Of a stretch of 64,000 bases of DNA, positions 16,908-25,643 are shown one piece after another. Under the pieces are notes generated by a model. The model searched no databases. It saw only the letters and a list, made by a program, of their open reading frames with translations, and had not been told where the DNA came from. Source of the stretch: Pseudomonas mandelii (lineage in GTDB: Bacteria; Pseudomonadota; Gammaproteobacteria; Pseudomonadales; Pseudomonadaceae); the NCBI RefSeq assembly GCF_006438925.1, contig NZ_RCZA01000015.1, positions 1-64,000 of the forward strand. The letters run 5' to 3'. Position 1 is the first letter of the stretch, and every line of letters starts with the position of its first letter. Made by a program: the position numbers and the translations under genes.

Positions 16908-17983
16908 TGTTCACCCCTTTTTTTCAGCAGACCGATCACGCCTTTGGGCAGGTACAGGGTCACGACGATGAACAGCGCGCCGAGGAAGAACAGCCAGTAT
17001 TCCGGGAAGGCTACGGTAAACCAGCTCTTCATCCCGTTGACCACACCGGCACCGAGCAGCGGGCCGATCAGCGTGCCGCGACCACCCAGCGCTACCCAGA
17101 CGGCGGCCTCGATGGAGTTGGTCGGCGACATTTCACTCGGGTTAATGATCCCGACTTGCGGCACATACAGCGCGCCGGCCAGGCCGCACAACACTGCGCT
17201 CAACACCCAGACGAACAGCTTGAAACCGCGTGGGTCGTAACCGCAGAACATCAGGCGGTTTTCCGCATCCCGCAGGGCGGTCAACACCCGGCCGAACTTG
17301 CTTTGCGCCAGCCGCCAGCCGATGAACAGACTTGCCACCAGCAACACCACGGTGGCGAAAAACAGCACGGCACGAGTCCCCGGTTCGGTGATGCCGAAGC
17401 CGAGAATGGTGCGGAAATTGGTGAAGCCGTTGTTGCCGCCAAACCCGGTTTCGTTGCGGAAGAACAGGAGCATCCCGGCGAAGGTCAGGGCCTGGGTCAT
17501 GATCGAGAAATACACGCCCTTGATCCGCGAGCGGAAGGCGAAGAAGCCGAACACCAGCGCCAGCAACCCTGGCGCCAACACCACCAGACACATCGACCAG
17601 AGGAAGCTGCTGGTGCCGGTCCAGTACCACGGTAATTCGGTCCACGACAGGAACGTCATGAATGCCGGCAAACCATCACCGGAAGCCTGGCGCATCAGGT
17701 ACATGCCCATCGCGTAACCGCCGAGGGCGAAGAACAATCCGTGGCCGAGGGATAACAGACCGGCGTATCCCCAGACCAGATCCAGCGCGAGGGCAACGAT
17801 GGCGTAGCAAAGAATCTTGCCCACCAGCGTCAGCGTGTAAGCCGAGACGTGAAACGCGCTGTCCGGCGACAACAACGACAGCAGCGGCAACGCCAGCAAC
17901 AGAACGAGGATCACCGCGCCGACAGCGATCGTGATTTTGGGGCCGGCCTTTTGCGTGGCCGTGAGCATCAGTGGCTGGTTCAT
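16904..17983 (-). CDS. urtC: Urea ABC transporter permease UrtC
   Basis: 359 residues, polytopic inner-membrane protein of the LivM type. Features include multiple hydrophobic segments and the motif GYAGLLSLGHGLFFALGGYA (family signature). It forms the membrane channel with UrtB. Its start overlaps the urtB stop by one base, and its end overlaps the urtD start. Confidence 0.96.
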   Translation of the reverse strand: MNQPLMLTATQKAGPKITIAVGAVILVLLLALPLLSLLSPDSAFHVSAYTLTLVGKILCYAIVALALDLVWGYAGLLSLGHGLFFALGGYAMGMYLMRQASGDGLPAFMTFLSWTELPWYWTGTSSFLWSMCLVVLAPGLLALVFGFFAFRSRIKGVYFSIMTQALTFAGMLLFFRNETGFGGNNGFTNFRTILGFGITEPGTRAVLFFATVVLLVASLFIGWRLAQSKFGRVLTALRDAENRLMFCGYDPRGFKLFVWVLSAVLCGLAGALYVPQVGIINPSEMSPTNSIEAAVWVALGGRGTLIGPLLGAGVVNGMKSWFTVAFPEYWLFFLGALFIVVTLYLPKGVIGLLKKRGEQ

Positions 17984-19485
17984 CAGTCGATCACCCGTCC
18001 TTTCAGTGCGAAGAGGCCTTGCGGACGTTTCTGGATGAACAGAATGATCAGCGCGAGGATCAGGATCTTGCCGAGCACGGCACCGATCTGCGGTTCGAGA
18101 ATTTTGTTGGCGATGCCGAGGCCGAACGCGGCGAGCACACTACCGGCCAATTGGCCGACGCCACCGAGCACCACCACCAGGAACGAGTCGATGATGTAGC
18201 TCTGGCCGAGGTCTGGGCCGACGTTACCGATCTGGCTGAGCGCTACGCCACCAAGGCCAGCGATGCCCGAGCCGAGGCCGAAGGCGAGCATGTCGACACG
18301 CCCGGTGGGTACGCCGCAGCAAGCGGCCATGTTGCGGTTCTGGGTGACGGCGCGAACGTTCAAACCCAGGCGCGTCTTGTTCAGCAGCAACCAGGTCAGC
18401 ACCACCACAAACAATGCAAACGCGATGATCACGATGCGGTTGTACGGCAGCACCAGGTTGGGCAGCACTTGAATCCCGCCCGACAACCACGCCGGATTGG
18501 CCACTTCGACGTTCTGCGCGCCGAACACCAACCGAACAAGCTGAATCAGCATCAGGCTGATGCCCCACGTGGCGAGCAGGGTTTCCAATGGACGGCCATA
18601 GAGGTGGCGAATCACCGTACGTTCCAGCGCCATGCCGATCGCGGCGGTGACAAAAAACGCCACCGGCAAGGCGATCAGCGGGTAGAACTCGATGGCTTGC
18701 GGGGCGAAGCGCTGGAACATCAACTGCACGACATACGTCGAGTAAGCGCCGAGCATCAGCATCTCGCCGTGAGCCATGTTGATCACGCCGAGCAGTCCGA
18801 AGGTGATCGCCAGACCGAGGGCCGCGAGCAGCAGGATCGAACCCAGCGACATGCCACTGAAGGCTTGGCCGAGGATCTCGCCAATCAGCAGTTTGCGTTT
18901 GACCTGAGCGAGGCTGGTTTCGGCAGCGGTGCGTACGCCGGCGTCGGCTTCGACACCGGGTTGCAGCAGGCTTTCGAGGCGGGTGCGAGCCAGTGGGTCG
19001 CCGGTTTCACCGAGCAGGCGAACAGCGGCGAGGCGTACGGCCGGGTCGGTGTCCACCAGTTGCAGATTGGCCAGGGTAAGGCTCAAAGCGGCATGGACAC
19101 TTTCATCTTTTTCGCCAGCCAGTTGCTGGTCGAGAAATTTCAACTGAGCCGGTTTGGCGCTTTTCTGTAATTGTTGCGCAGCGGCCAGACGGGTGTTGGC
19201 GTCGGTGGCGAGCAATTGGTGGCTGGCCAGTGCGGTGTCGATCAGACCCCGCAGGCGGTTGTTCAGACGCAGGGTTTTCGGTTGGCCGTCGATGGTCAAC
19301 TCGCCTTGCTGCAGGGCGTTGATCAGCTCGATACGGGCCGGATCGGGCTGCGCAGCCCAGGCTTCCAGAAGCTTGGCTTGCTGCACGGGATTGGCCACGA
19401 CGAAGTCTTCGGCGTCGCTGGCGTGGGAGGCCATCGGCAATAGCAGCGCGAGGGCGAGGATGAAGCGGTAAAGGGCAGTGGGCAT
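17983..19485 (-). CDS. urtB: Urea ABC transporter permease UrtB
   Basis: 500 residues. A signal peptide (first 22 or so residues, ending in SHA) and a soluble HEAT-like region of about 180 residues come before a LivH-type membrane domain with the motif GVINMAHGEMLMLGAY. This long N-terminus is normal for UrtB and is absent from LivH. It pairs with UrtC. The gap to urtA contains MITE-like copy 2. Confidence 0.96.
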   Translation of the reverse strand: MPTALYRFILALALLLPMASHASDAEDFVVANPVQQAKLLEAWAAQPDPARIELINALQQGELTIDGQPKTLRLNNRLRGLIDTALASHQLLATDANTRLAAAQQLQKSAKPAQLKFLDQQLAGEKDESVHAALSLTLANLQLVDTDPAVRLAAVRLLGETGDPLARTRLESLLQPGVEADAGVRTAAETSLAQVKRKLLIGEILGQAFSGMSLGSILLLAALGLAITFGLLGVINMAHGEMLMLGAYSTYVVQLMFQRFAPQAIEFYPLIALPVAFFVTAAIGMALERTVIRHLYGRPLETLLATWGISLMLIQLVRLVFGAQNVEVANPAWLSGGIQVLPNLVLPYNRIVIIAFALFVVVLTWLLLNKTRLGLNVRAVTQNRNMAACCGVPTGRVDMLAFGLGSGIAGLGGVALSQIGNVGPDLGQSYIIDSFLVVVLGGVGQLAGSVLAAFGLGIANKILEPQIGAVLGKILILALIILFIQKRPQGLFALKGRVID

Positions 19486-19507
19486 ATGTGGTGATCCTGT
19501 TAAATCG

Positions 19508-19690
19508 ACCCCTCACCCCAGCCCTCCCGAAACGTCGGACCGCCCCAGAGGGGAGAGGGGGAAAGGGAGCTGATCTTCATGCTCTTCAAAACCTGAGTTC
19601 GACTTGAGATTGCAGGTCGCAGTATTTCGACCAGACGACTCGGTCAGTCCCCTCGCCCCTCTGGGGAGAGGGTTAGGGTGAGGGGGAGGT
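19508..19690. repeat. MITE-like palindromic element, copy 2 (urtA-urtB gap)
   Basis: About 183 bases with the same CCCCTCACCC ends and CCCCAGAGGGGAGAGGGG hairpins as copy 1. The block with CCCGAAACGTCGGACCG is at the left here, so this copy is inverted relative to 14128-14309. The centres differ, but CTCGGTCAG next to one arm is shared. It may weaken transcription after urtA. Confidence 0.8.
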
Positions 19691-19720
19691 TTCAAGCCCG
19701 CCCCAAACTCCAGATCCGCC

Positions 19721-20986
19721 TCAGTTGCTCTTCACCGCATAATCCGGCTTCTTGTCGTTACCCGAGATGAACGGGCTCCACGGCTCGGCACGGATCGGCC
19801 CTTCGGTCTGCCACACCACGTTGAACTGACCATCTGCCTGAATCTCGCCGATCATCACCGGTTTGTGCAGGTGGTGGTTGGTCTTGTCCATGGTCAGCGT
19901 GTAACCCGACGGCGCGGCAAAGGTCTGGCCGGCGAGGGCTTCGCGGACTTTGTCGACGTCGGTGGATTTGGCTTTCTCAGCCGCTTGCGCCCACATGTGG
20001 ATGCCCACGTAGGTGGCTTCCATCGGGTCGTTGGTCACCGCTTTGTCGGCGCCCGGCAGGTTGTGTTTCTTGGCGTAGGCTTTCCAGTCGGCGACGAATT
20101 TCTTGTTCGCCGGGTTCTCGACCGATTCGAAGTAGTTCCATGCCGCGAGGTTGCCCACCAGCGGCTTGGTGTCGATGCCGCGCAATTCTTCTTCGCCGAC
20201 CGAGAACGCCACGACCGGAACGTCGGTGGCTTTCAGGCCCTGGTTGGCCAGCTCTTTGTAGAACGGCACGTTGGAGTCGCCGTTGACGGTGGAGATGACC
20301 GCAGTCTTGCCACCGGCCGAGAATTTTTTGATGTTGGCCACGATGGTTTGGTAATCGCTATGACCGAACGGGGTGTAGACCTCTTCGATGTCCTTGTCCG
20401 CCACACCTTTGGAGTGCAGGAACGAGCGCAGGATTTTGTTGGTGGTGCGCGGGTAGACGTAGTCGGTGCCCAACAGGAAATAACGCTTGGCGCTGCCGCC
20501 TTCTTCGCTCATCAGGTATTCCACCGCCGGGATCGCTTGCTGGTTCGGCGCGGCGCCGGTGTAGAACACGTTCGGCGACATCTCTTCACCTTCGTATTGC
20601 ACCGGGTAGAACAGCAGGCCGTTGAGCTCTTCGAACACTGGCAACACCGATTTACGCGACACCGACGTCCAGCAACCGAACACCACGGCGACCTTGTCCT
20701 GAGTCAGCAGTTGACGGCCCTTTTCAGCGAACAGCGGCCAGTTCGACGCCGGGTCGACCACCACCGGCTCCAGCATCTTGCCGTTGACGCCACCCTTGGC
20801 GTTGATCTCATCGATGGTCATCAGCGCCATGTCTTTGAGCGACGTTTCGGAGATCGCCATGGTGCCGGACAACGAATGCAGAATACCGACCTTGATGGTC
20901 TCGGCGGCCTGGAGGCTCCAGGTCATGCCCATCGCGGCAATGCTTGCCGAAAGTGTGAAAGCCTTGATCAAGCTGCGACGCTTCAT
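19721..20986 (-). CDS. urtA: Urea ABC transporter periplasmic substrate-binding protein UrtA
   Basis: 421 residues. A signal peptide (about 1-27, ending LQAA) is followed by a type I periplasmic-binding fold related to FmdD/AmiC. Typical UrtA segments are GILHSLSGTMAISE near the mature N-terminus, FGCWTSVSRKSVLPV, and LLFYPVQYEGEE. It captures urea for UrtBC. It is first in the operon, 65 bases downstream of a sigma-54-type promoter. Confidence 0.97.
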   Translation of the reverse strand: MKRRSLIKAFTLSASIAAMGMTWSLQAAETIKVGILHSLSGTMAISETSLKDMALMTIDEINAKGGVNGKMLEPVVVDPASNWPLFAEKGRQLLTQDKVAVVFGCWTSVSRKSVLPVFEELNGLLFYPVQYEGEEMSPNVFYTGAAPNQQAIPAVEYLMSEEGGSAKRYFLLGTDYVYPRTTNKILRSFLHSKGVADKDIEEVYTPFGHSDYQTIVANIKKFSAGGKTAVISTVNGDSNVPFYKELANQGLKATDVPVVAFSVGEEELRGIDTKPLVGNLAAWNYFESVENPANKKFVADWKAYAKKHNLPGADKAVTNDPMEATYVGIHMWAQAAEKAKSTDVDKVREALAGQTFAAPSGYTLTMDKTNHHLHKPVMIGEIQADGQFNVVWQTEGPIRAEPWSPFISGNDKKPDYAVKSN

Positions 20987-21050
20987 TGTGCGATCTCCAT
21001 GAACTTATGAATTTTCTTGATTGGCAGATGCGGACTACTGAAGGGTCTTT

Positions 21051-21066
21051 AGCAAGGGCTGTGCCT
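21051..21066 (-). promoter_or_regulatory. Sigma-54 (RpoN)-type promoter for the urea operon
   Basis: On the - strand the sequence reads AGGCAC-AGCCC-TTGCT, matching TGGCAC-N5-TTGCW with the invariant GG and GC ten bases apart. Transcription would start near 21040, leaving a leader of about 55 bases before urtA. Possible NtrC-like half sites TGCACCA (21121) and an imperfect GCGCC-N5-GGGGC (21164-21178) lie about 80-130 bases upstream, the usual activator distance. Confidence 0.7.
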
Positions 21067-21198
21067 GGTCGGGTTTTGGCAAGGAAATGTCGTGTTAGAG
21101 CGGTCGCGCGGGGATGACGGTGCACCAGGAATGAACGCGGAAGATGCGCTGGTGCGCCGGGTTGCGCCACATTGGGGCGAAGACTGTTGCAGGAACTG

Positions 21199-21294
21199 TG
21201 TAGGAGCTGCCGAGTGAAACGAGGCTGCGATCTTTTGACTTTAGTTTTTTAAGATCAAAAGATCGCAGCCTCGTTTCACTCGGCAGCCCCTACA
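21199..21294. repeat. REPIN-like palindrome upstream of the urea operon
   Basis: Arms of 40 bases with one mismatch, starting TGTAGGAGCTGCCGAGTG. Same family as 12269-12351 and 15927-16024. It separates the urtA promoter region from the end of the ABC permease gene. Apart from this and the promoter, 20987-21316 shows nothing else. Confidence 0.88.
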
Positions 21295-21316
21295 GGGGAA
21301 TGGGAAGTTCTGGGGA

Positions 21317-22327
21317 TTAGCGGCGGCGCATGAGTCCGATGAAAAACAAGCCACCGATGGCCGCGGTGGCGACGCCGATGGGCAAGTCTTCGGGGGCGAT
21401 CAGGGTGCGGGCGGCGACGTCGACCCAGACGAGAAAGAGGCTGCCCAACAACACGCACACCGGCAGCAATCGCCGATGCTCCGCCCCGACCAAACGCCGC
21501 GCAATGTGCGGCACCATCAGCCCGACAAACCCGATAGACCCGCTGATCGACACCAGCACCCCGGTCATCAGCGAAGCAATCAAAAACACCCGTAACCGCA
21601 CGGTGCGAGCATTGAGTCCGAGGGTCACGGCCGTCTGCTCACCTGCCATCAACGCATTCAACGGCCGCGCCATGCCCAGTAACAACACCAACCCGAGCAA
21701 CACGCTGGCCGCCGGCACCGCCAGCAACTCCCAACGCGCCAACCCGAGCCCGCCGAGCATCCAGAACATCACCGCCGAACTCGCGCGGTGATCGCCAAGA
21801 AACAGCAGCAGATTGGCGATCGCCATCATCACGAAGGACACCGCCACGCCGCACAACAGCAGCCGATCACTGTCCAGCCGCCCGTTGCGGTTGGCGATCA
21901 TCAGCACAATCAGCATGCTCAGCAACGCGCCGATAAACGCCGCGATCGGCAAGGTCAGCAGGCCAACGATTTCACCGACATGCAGCACCACGATCACGGC
22001 ACCGAGGGTCGCGCCGGAGGTGACCCCGAGCAAATGCGGATCGGCCAGTGGATTGCGCGTCACCGCTTGCAGCACCGCACCGATCAGCGCGAGCCCGGCG
22101 CCCACCAACGCACCCAATAGCATGCGCGGCACGCGAATCAGCCAGACGATGTGTTCCTGCCCGGCGGCCCAGTCCGGCACGCCGAAACCGAAAATCTTGT
22201 GCAACAGAATCCGCCACACCACGTCCACCGGCACCCGCGCCGGACCGAAGCCCAGCGACACCACGCACGACACCAGCAACAACGCGCCGAGGGCCACCAG
22301 CAACAAGGCGTAGCGACGATTGATCAT
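21317..22327 (-). CDS. FecCD/BtuC-family ABC transporter permease
   Basis: 336 residues, about ten hydrophobic segments. Features of the family are RVPRMLLGALVGAGLALIGA, NPLADPHLLG near residue 110, and GFVGLMVPHIAR near the end. It forms the channel for a siderophore, corrinoid, haem or metal chelate. It is last of three overlapping genes (ATPase, binding protein, permease). The substrate cannot be read from sequence. The nearby cobalamin genes make corrinoid or cobalt a candidate. Confidence 0.92.
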   Translation of the reverse strand: MINRRYALLLVALGALLLVSCVVSLGFGPARVPVDVVWRILLHKIFGFGVPDWAAGQEHIVWLIRVPRMLLGALVGAGLALIGAVLQAVTRNPLADPHLLGVTSGATLGAVIVVLHVGEIVGLLTLPIAAFIGALLSMLIVLMIANRNGRLDSDRLLLCGVAVSFVMMAIANLLLFLGDHRASSAVMFWMLGGLGLARWELLAVPAASVLLGLVLLLGMARPLNALMAGEQTAVTLGLNARTVRLRVFLIASLMTGVLVSISGSIGFVGLMVPHIARRLVGAEHRRLLPVCVLLGSLFLVWVDVAARTLIAPEDLPIGVATAAIGGLFFIGLMRRR

Positions 22328-23271
22328 TCGCCGTGGAAACCCTTGGCCAGGGTTTCAACCGCCAGCACGTTGTCGATCCCCGGCGTGGCCTGCACATACG
22401 GAATCACGATGAAGCGCTGATGCTTGATCGCGTCCACCGATTGCAGCGCCTGGTTGTTGAGCAGGAATTGTTCTTTCTGCTCGGCGGTGACTTCGCCGTA
22501 ATCGACGATCACGATCACCTGCGGATTGCGCTCGACCACGTTCTCCCAGTTGACCCGGGTCCAGCTCGCGTCGACGTCGTCGAGAATATTGCGCCCGCCA
22601 GCGGCATCGATCAGCGCTTGCGGCATACCGAGGCGACCGGACGTCATGGCGCGGTCTTCACCGCTGTCATAAAGGAACACGCGAGGTTTGTCCGCCGGCA
22701 GATCCTTGCGCACTTCGGCGACTTGCGCCTGCATCCGGGCGATCACGGCGTTGGCGCGGTCCTGCGCGTCGAAGATTTTGCCGAGGTTGCGCAGGTCGTT
22801 GTAGGTGTCTTCCAGGCTGGCCGGCGGACGCTTCATCACGAACGCGCAGGACTCGGTCAGCTCGTAGACATTGATGCCCAGCGGCTGCAACGTTTGCGGC
22901 GTGAGATCACCGCCCACGCGCATGCCGTAATCCCAACCGGCAAAGAAGAAATCGACGTTGGCGTTGAGCAGGGTTTCCACCGACGGGTACTTGGCCGCCA
23001 ACTCCGGCACGCCATCGAGGATGGTCTGCATCTGGGGCGTGACCGACTTCCAGCCGGTCACACCGCTATACCCGGCCATACTGGGTTTCAGGCCGAGGGC
23101 GAGCATCATCTGGGTCATGTTGATGTCATGGCTGACCGCGTGTTTCGGCGCTTGCTTGAAGGTCACTTCGCGGTTGCAGCTCTGCACGGTCAACGGGTAG
23201 TGAGTGGCCTCGGCAAATGCTTGGGCATTGCCCAGCAACAGAGCGGCGCAAAGCAGGGAACGCAAAGTCAT
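22324..23271 (-). CDS. BtuF/FecB-type periplasmic substrate-binding protein
   Basis: 315 residues with a signal peptide ending near QAFAEA. A two-lobed metal-chelate binding fold (peripla_BP_2) is indicated by the early PKHAVSHDINMTQMMLALG segment and the later NPQVIVIVDYG. It would present its ligand to the permease encoded downstream, whose start overlaps its stop by four bases. Its own start overlaps the ATPase stop. The residues HDIN at the cleft are unlike classical iron-siderophore binders, so the ligand is left open. Confidence 0.9.
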   Translation of the reverse strand: MTLRSLLCAALLLGNAQAFAEATHYPLTVQSCNREVTFKQAPKHAVSHDINMTQMMLALGLKPSMAGYSGVTGWKSVTPQMQTILDGVPELAAKYPSVETLLNANVDFFFAGWDYGMRVGGDLTPQTLQPLGINVYELTESCAFVMKRPPASLEDTYNDLRNLGKIFDAQDRANAVIARMQAQVAEVRKDLPADKPRVFLYDSGEDRAMTSGRLGMPQALIDAAGGRNILDDVDASWTRVNWENVVERNPQVIVIVDYGEVTAEQKEQFLLNNQALQSVDAIKHQRFIVIPYVQATPGIDNVLAVETLAKGFHGE

Positions 23272-24056
23272 GGTTGGGTGATCCAGGTGATTCGTGGGTA
23301 GCCGTGCAAGGGATGTTCATCGATCAGCGCTTCGACGCCGAACACGTCGCGCAGCAGTGGGGCGGTCAGGACTTCTTTGGGCGTGCCGCTGGCGACGATG
23401 CGGCCGTGGTTGATCACGTACAGCCGATCGCAGAAAGCGGCTGCGAGGTTGAGGTCGTGAATGCTCGCCAGGGTGCCGATCTTCAGGTGTTTGACCCGTC
23501 GCAACAGTTCGAGCTGATAGCGCGGGTCGAGGTGATTGGTCGGCTCGTCGAGGATCAGCACTTGCGGTTGCTGAGCCAGGGCGCGGGCGAGGATCACGCG
23601 CTGTTTTTCACCGCCGGAGAGGGTGGCGAAGGCATGATCCTCGAAGCCTTTGAGGCCGACTGATTCCAGGGCCTGGGTGGCGAGTTTTCTGTCCTCCAGG
23701 GTGTCGCCGTCGAACAGACCTTTGTGCGGTGTGCGGCCCATGGCGACGACTTCGTCGACGGTGAGGCCGAAGGCGTCAGGGAACTCCTGCAGGACCACGG
23801 CGATGCGTTGCGCGCACCAGCGTGAGGATTGTTTCCAGACGTTGTGGTGGTCGAGCCTGACCTCGCCGCGCTCGGGTTTGCTGAATCGCCAGGCACAGCG
23901 CAGCAGGCTGGTTTTGCCGCTGCCGTTGGGGCCGATCAGACCGACGAACTCACCGGGGAGCACGTGCAAGGTTGCATCACGCAGTTGGAACTGGTGATGG
24001 CAATGGCCGTGGCCCTGGGGTGTCCAGGCGAGGTTTGTGAGGTTCAGCGAGGTCAT
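23268..24056 (-). CDS. FepC/BtuD-family ABC transporter ATP-binding protein
   Basis: 262 residues from the ATG giving MTSLNLTNLAW. An upstream in-frame ATG at 24095 would add 13 residues; neither has a strong ribosome site, so the start is uncertain. Walker A is GPNGSGKTS, the signature is LSGGEKQR, and Walker B is VLILDEPTNHLD. The early histidine-rich GHGHCHH segment is notable and could bind metal. First gene of the three-gene importer. Confidence 0.9.
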   Translation of the reverse strand: MTSLNLTNLAWTPQGHGHCHHQFQLRDATLHVLPGEFVGLIGPNGSGKTSLLRCAWRFSKPERGEVRLDHHNVWKQSSRWCAQRIAVVLQEFPDAFGLTVDEVVAMGRTPHKGLFDGDTLEDRKLATQALESVGLKGFEDHAFATLSGGEKQRVILARALAQQPQVLILDEPTNHLDPRYQLELLRRVKHLKIGTLASIHDLNLAAAFCDRLYVINHGRIVASGTPKEVLTAPLLRDVFGVEALIDEHPLHGYPRITWITQP

Positions 24057-24134
24057 TGCGTGCTCGAAGTGCGGGTAGTTGCAGCGGGCCGACATTGTAA
24101 GGTCAACCGCACTGCAACAGGCATCTCGCTGTAT

Positions 24135-25514
24135 TCAGGATGAAGATGAGGCGGATTCAGACTGGCCGCTCAAGCGCGACAGCAGCACCCGATCCAGCAG
24201 CCAAACCACCACCAGCGAAGCGCCCACCAACGGGAACGCCACCGCCAATGCAAACATGATGACCATCGCGGTTTTCCATTTCGGCAAGTCGTGGCGCAGC
24301 GGCGGAACACCGAATTTTCCTTGTGGACGGCGCTTCCACCAGATCACCACACCGCTGACGGCGCTGAGCAGAATCATCAGGCAGATCAGCAGGATGATGA
24401 TCTGATTGAGCGGGCCGAACATTTTGCCTTCGTGCAACATCACGCCGATTTCCGTCGCGCGGGCGACGGCGCCGTATTGCGCGTAGCGCACGTCGGCGAG
24501 GACGTCGCCGGTGTACTGATCCACATGCAGCGTGGCGTCATTGCGCGGGTCGTCGGCGAACACCGCGATGGTGAACACGCCAGTCGCCGTGGTCGGCAAG
24601 GTGATGCTGTAGCCCGGTTCGACCTTGCGTTGCACAGCGATGTTCTGCACGTCCTGCAAGCTGATGGTCGGCGCGGCGGGGCCCGCTTGCGCGCTACCGT
24701 GGGCCATGTGTTCGGCGTGGTCGCCGGACATTGGCATCGGCGTGTTTTCCATTGCCCAAGGCACGGTCTGGCGGGTGGCGGTGTTAAGGCTACGAGCCTC
24801 GACATCGGACTTGGGCACGTCGTCCCACATCGCTGCCGGAAAGACATTCCACACTTGGGCGTATTGCTTGCCCCAGAACCCGGTCCAGGTCATGCCGCTG
24901 AGCAGCATCACCAGTAGCAACGACGCGCCCCAGAACCCGGTCACCGCGTGCAGGTCACGCCAGAGCACTCGACCGCGACTGCTCAAACGTGGCCACAAAA
25001 TGCCGGCCGCCTGACCGCGCGGCCACCACAGAAAGACGCCGGAGACCACCAACACCACGCCCCAACCGGCGGCCAGTTCGATCAGTCGATCACCGACGGT
25101 GCCGATCATCAATTCGCCATGAATCGCTCGCGCAACGGCTTGCAGATTCTTTTTCGCGTCTTGCTCGCCGAGGACATCGCCGTGGTAGGGGTCGACGAAA
25201 ATGTTGAGCTCGTTACCGCCATCGAGCACGACAAATTGCGCGCTGCGTTCGGCGTTGACCGGTGGCAAATACTGCTTGATCGTGGCGTGTGGATAAGCCT
25301 CTTTCACCCGCTTGAGCAAGTCATCGGCCGGGACGCTGTGGTGCCCGGCCGGGACGTTCAGCAGGCTGCCGTACATCAGCGGGTCAAGTTGCGGCTTGAA
25401 CAGGTAAATGATGCCGGTCAGGGCCAGCATCACCATAAAAGGCGCGACGAACAGACCGGCATAGAAATGCCAACGCCAGGCCAGGTTGTAGAAATTCGGT
25501 TTGGGCTGTTTCAT
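24135..25514 (-). CDS. PepSY-associated membrane protein (PiuB-like)
   Basis: 459 residues from the ATG giving MKQPKPNFYNLAWRWH, with GGAG upstream; the longer open frame runs into a repeat. Four hydrophobic segments flank periplasmic PepSY regions. The N-terminal WRWHFYAGLFVAPFM is typical of the family, often linked to reduction or handling of imported metals. It follows the copper receptor gene oprC, so a role in copper uptake is inferred. A Met/His-rich segment (MPMSGDHAEHMAHG) supports metal contact. Confidence 0.88.
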   Translation of the reverse strand: MKQPKPNFYNLAWRWHFYAGLFVAPFMVMLALTGIIYLFKPQLDPLMYGSLLNVPAGHHSVPADDLLKRVKEAYPHATIKQYLPPVNAERSAQFVVLDGGNELNIFVDPYHGDVLGEQDAKKNLQAVARAIHGELMIGTVGDRLIELAAGWGVVLVVSGVFLWWPRGQAAGILWPRLSSRGRVLWRDLHAVTGFWGASLLLVMLLSGMTWTGFWGKQYAQVWNVFPAAMWDDVPKSDVEARSLNTATRQTVPWAMENTPMPMSGDHAEHMAHGSAQAGPAAPTISLQDVQNIAVQRKVEPGYSITLPTTATGVFTIAVFADDPRNDATLHVDQYTGDVLADVRYAQYGAVARATEIGVMLHEGKMFGPLNQIIILLICLMILLSAVSGVVIWWKRRPQGKFGVPPLRHDLPKWKTAMVIMFALAVAFPLVGASLVVVWLLDRVLLSRLSGQSESASSSS

Positions 25515-25575
25515 CACGTGTGCTCCGCTTTGGCATGGATCTTTTAGTTGTTTGTTTGCGGTTGCTGCGCAACCG

Positions 25576-25639
25576 ATCGCGAGCAGGCTCGCTCCCACAG
25601 GTTCAACACTGTTCATGTGGGAGCGAGCCTGCTCGCGAT
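25576..25639. repeat. REPIN-like palindrome between oprC and the PepSY gene
   Basis: Perfect 24-base arms (ATCGCGAGCAGGCTCGCTCC...) around 16 bases. A second repeat family, with copies at 49646-49736 and 59713-59776. It begins four bases upstream of the oprC stop side (3' of oprC). Confidence 0.9.
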
Positions 25640-25643
25640 GCTT

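Noticed and set aside
16116..17240. Long + strand open frame opposite urtC/urtD
   Set aside because: Shadow of the two transporter genes; its composition (Q/H/R-rich) is typical of antisense frames.
12269..21294. Repeated palindromes as a possible CRISPR array
   Set aside because: The repeats are dispersed singly between genes, are palindromic with long arms, and have no regular spacers or cas genes.
25515..25616. N-terminal extension of the PepSY gene
   Set aside because: The extra residues are translated repeat sequence; the ATG at 25514 has GGAG upstream and the normal family start.
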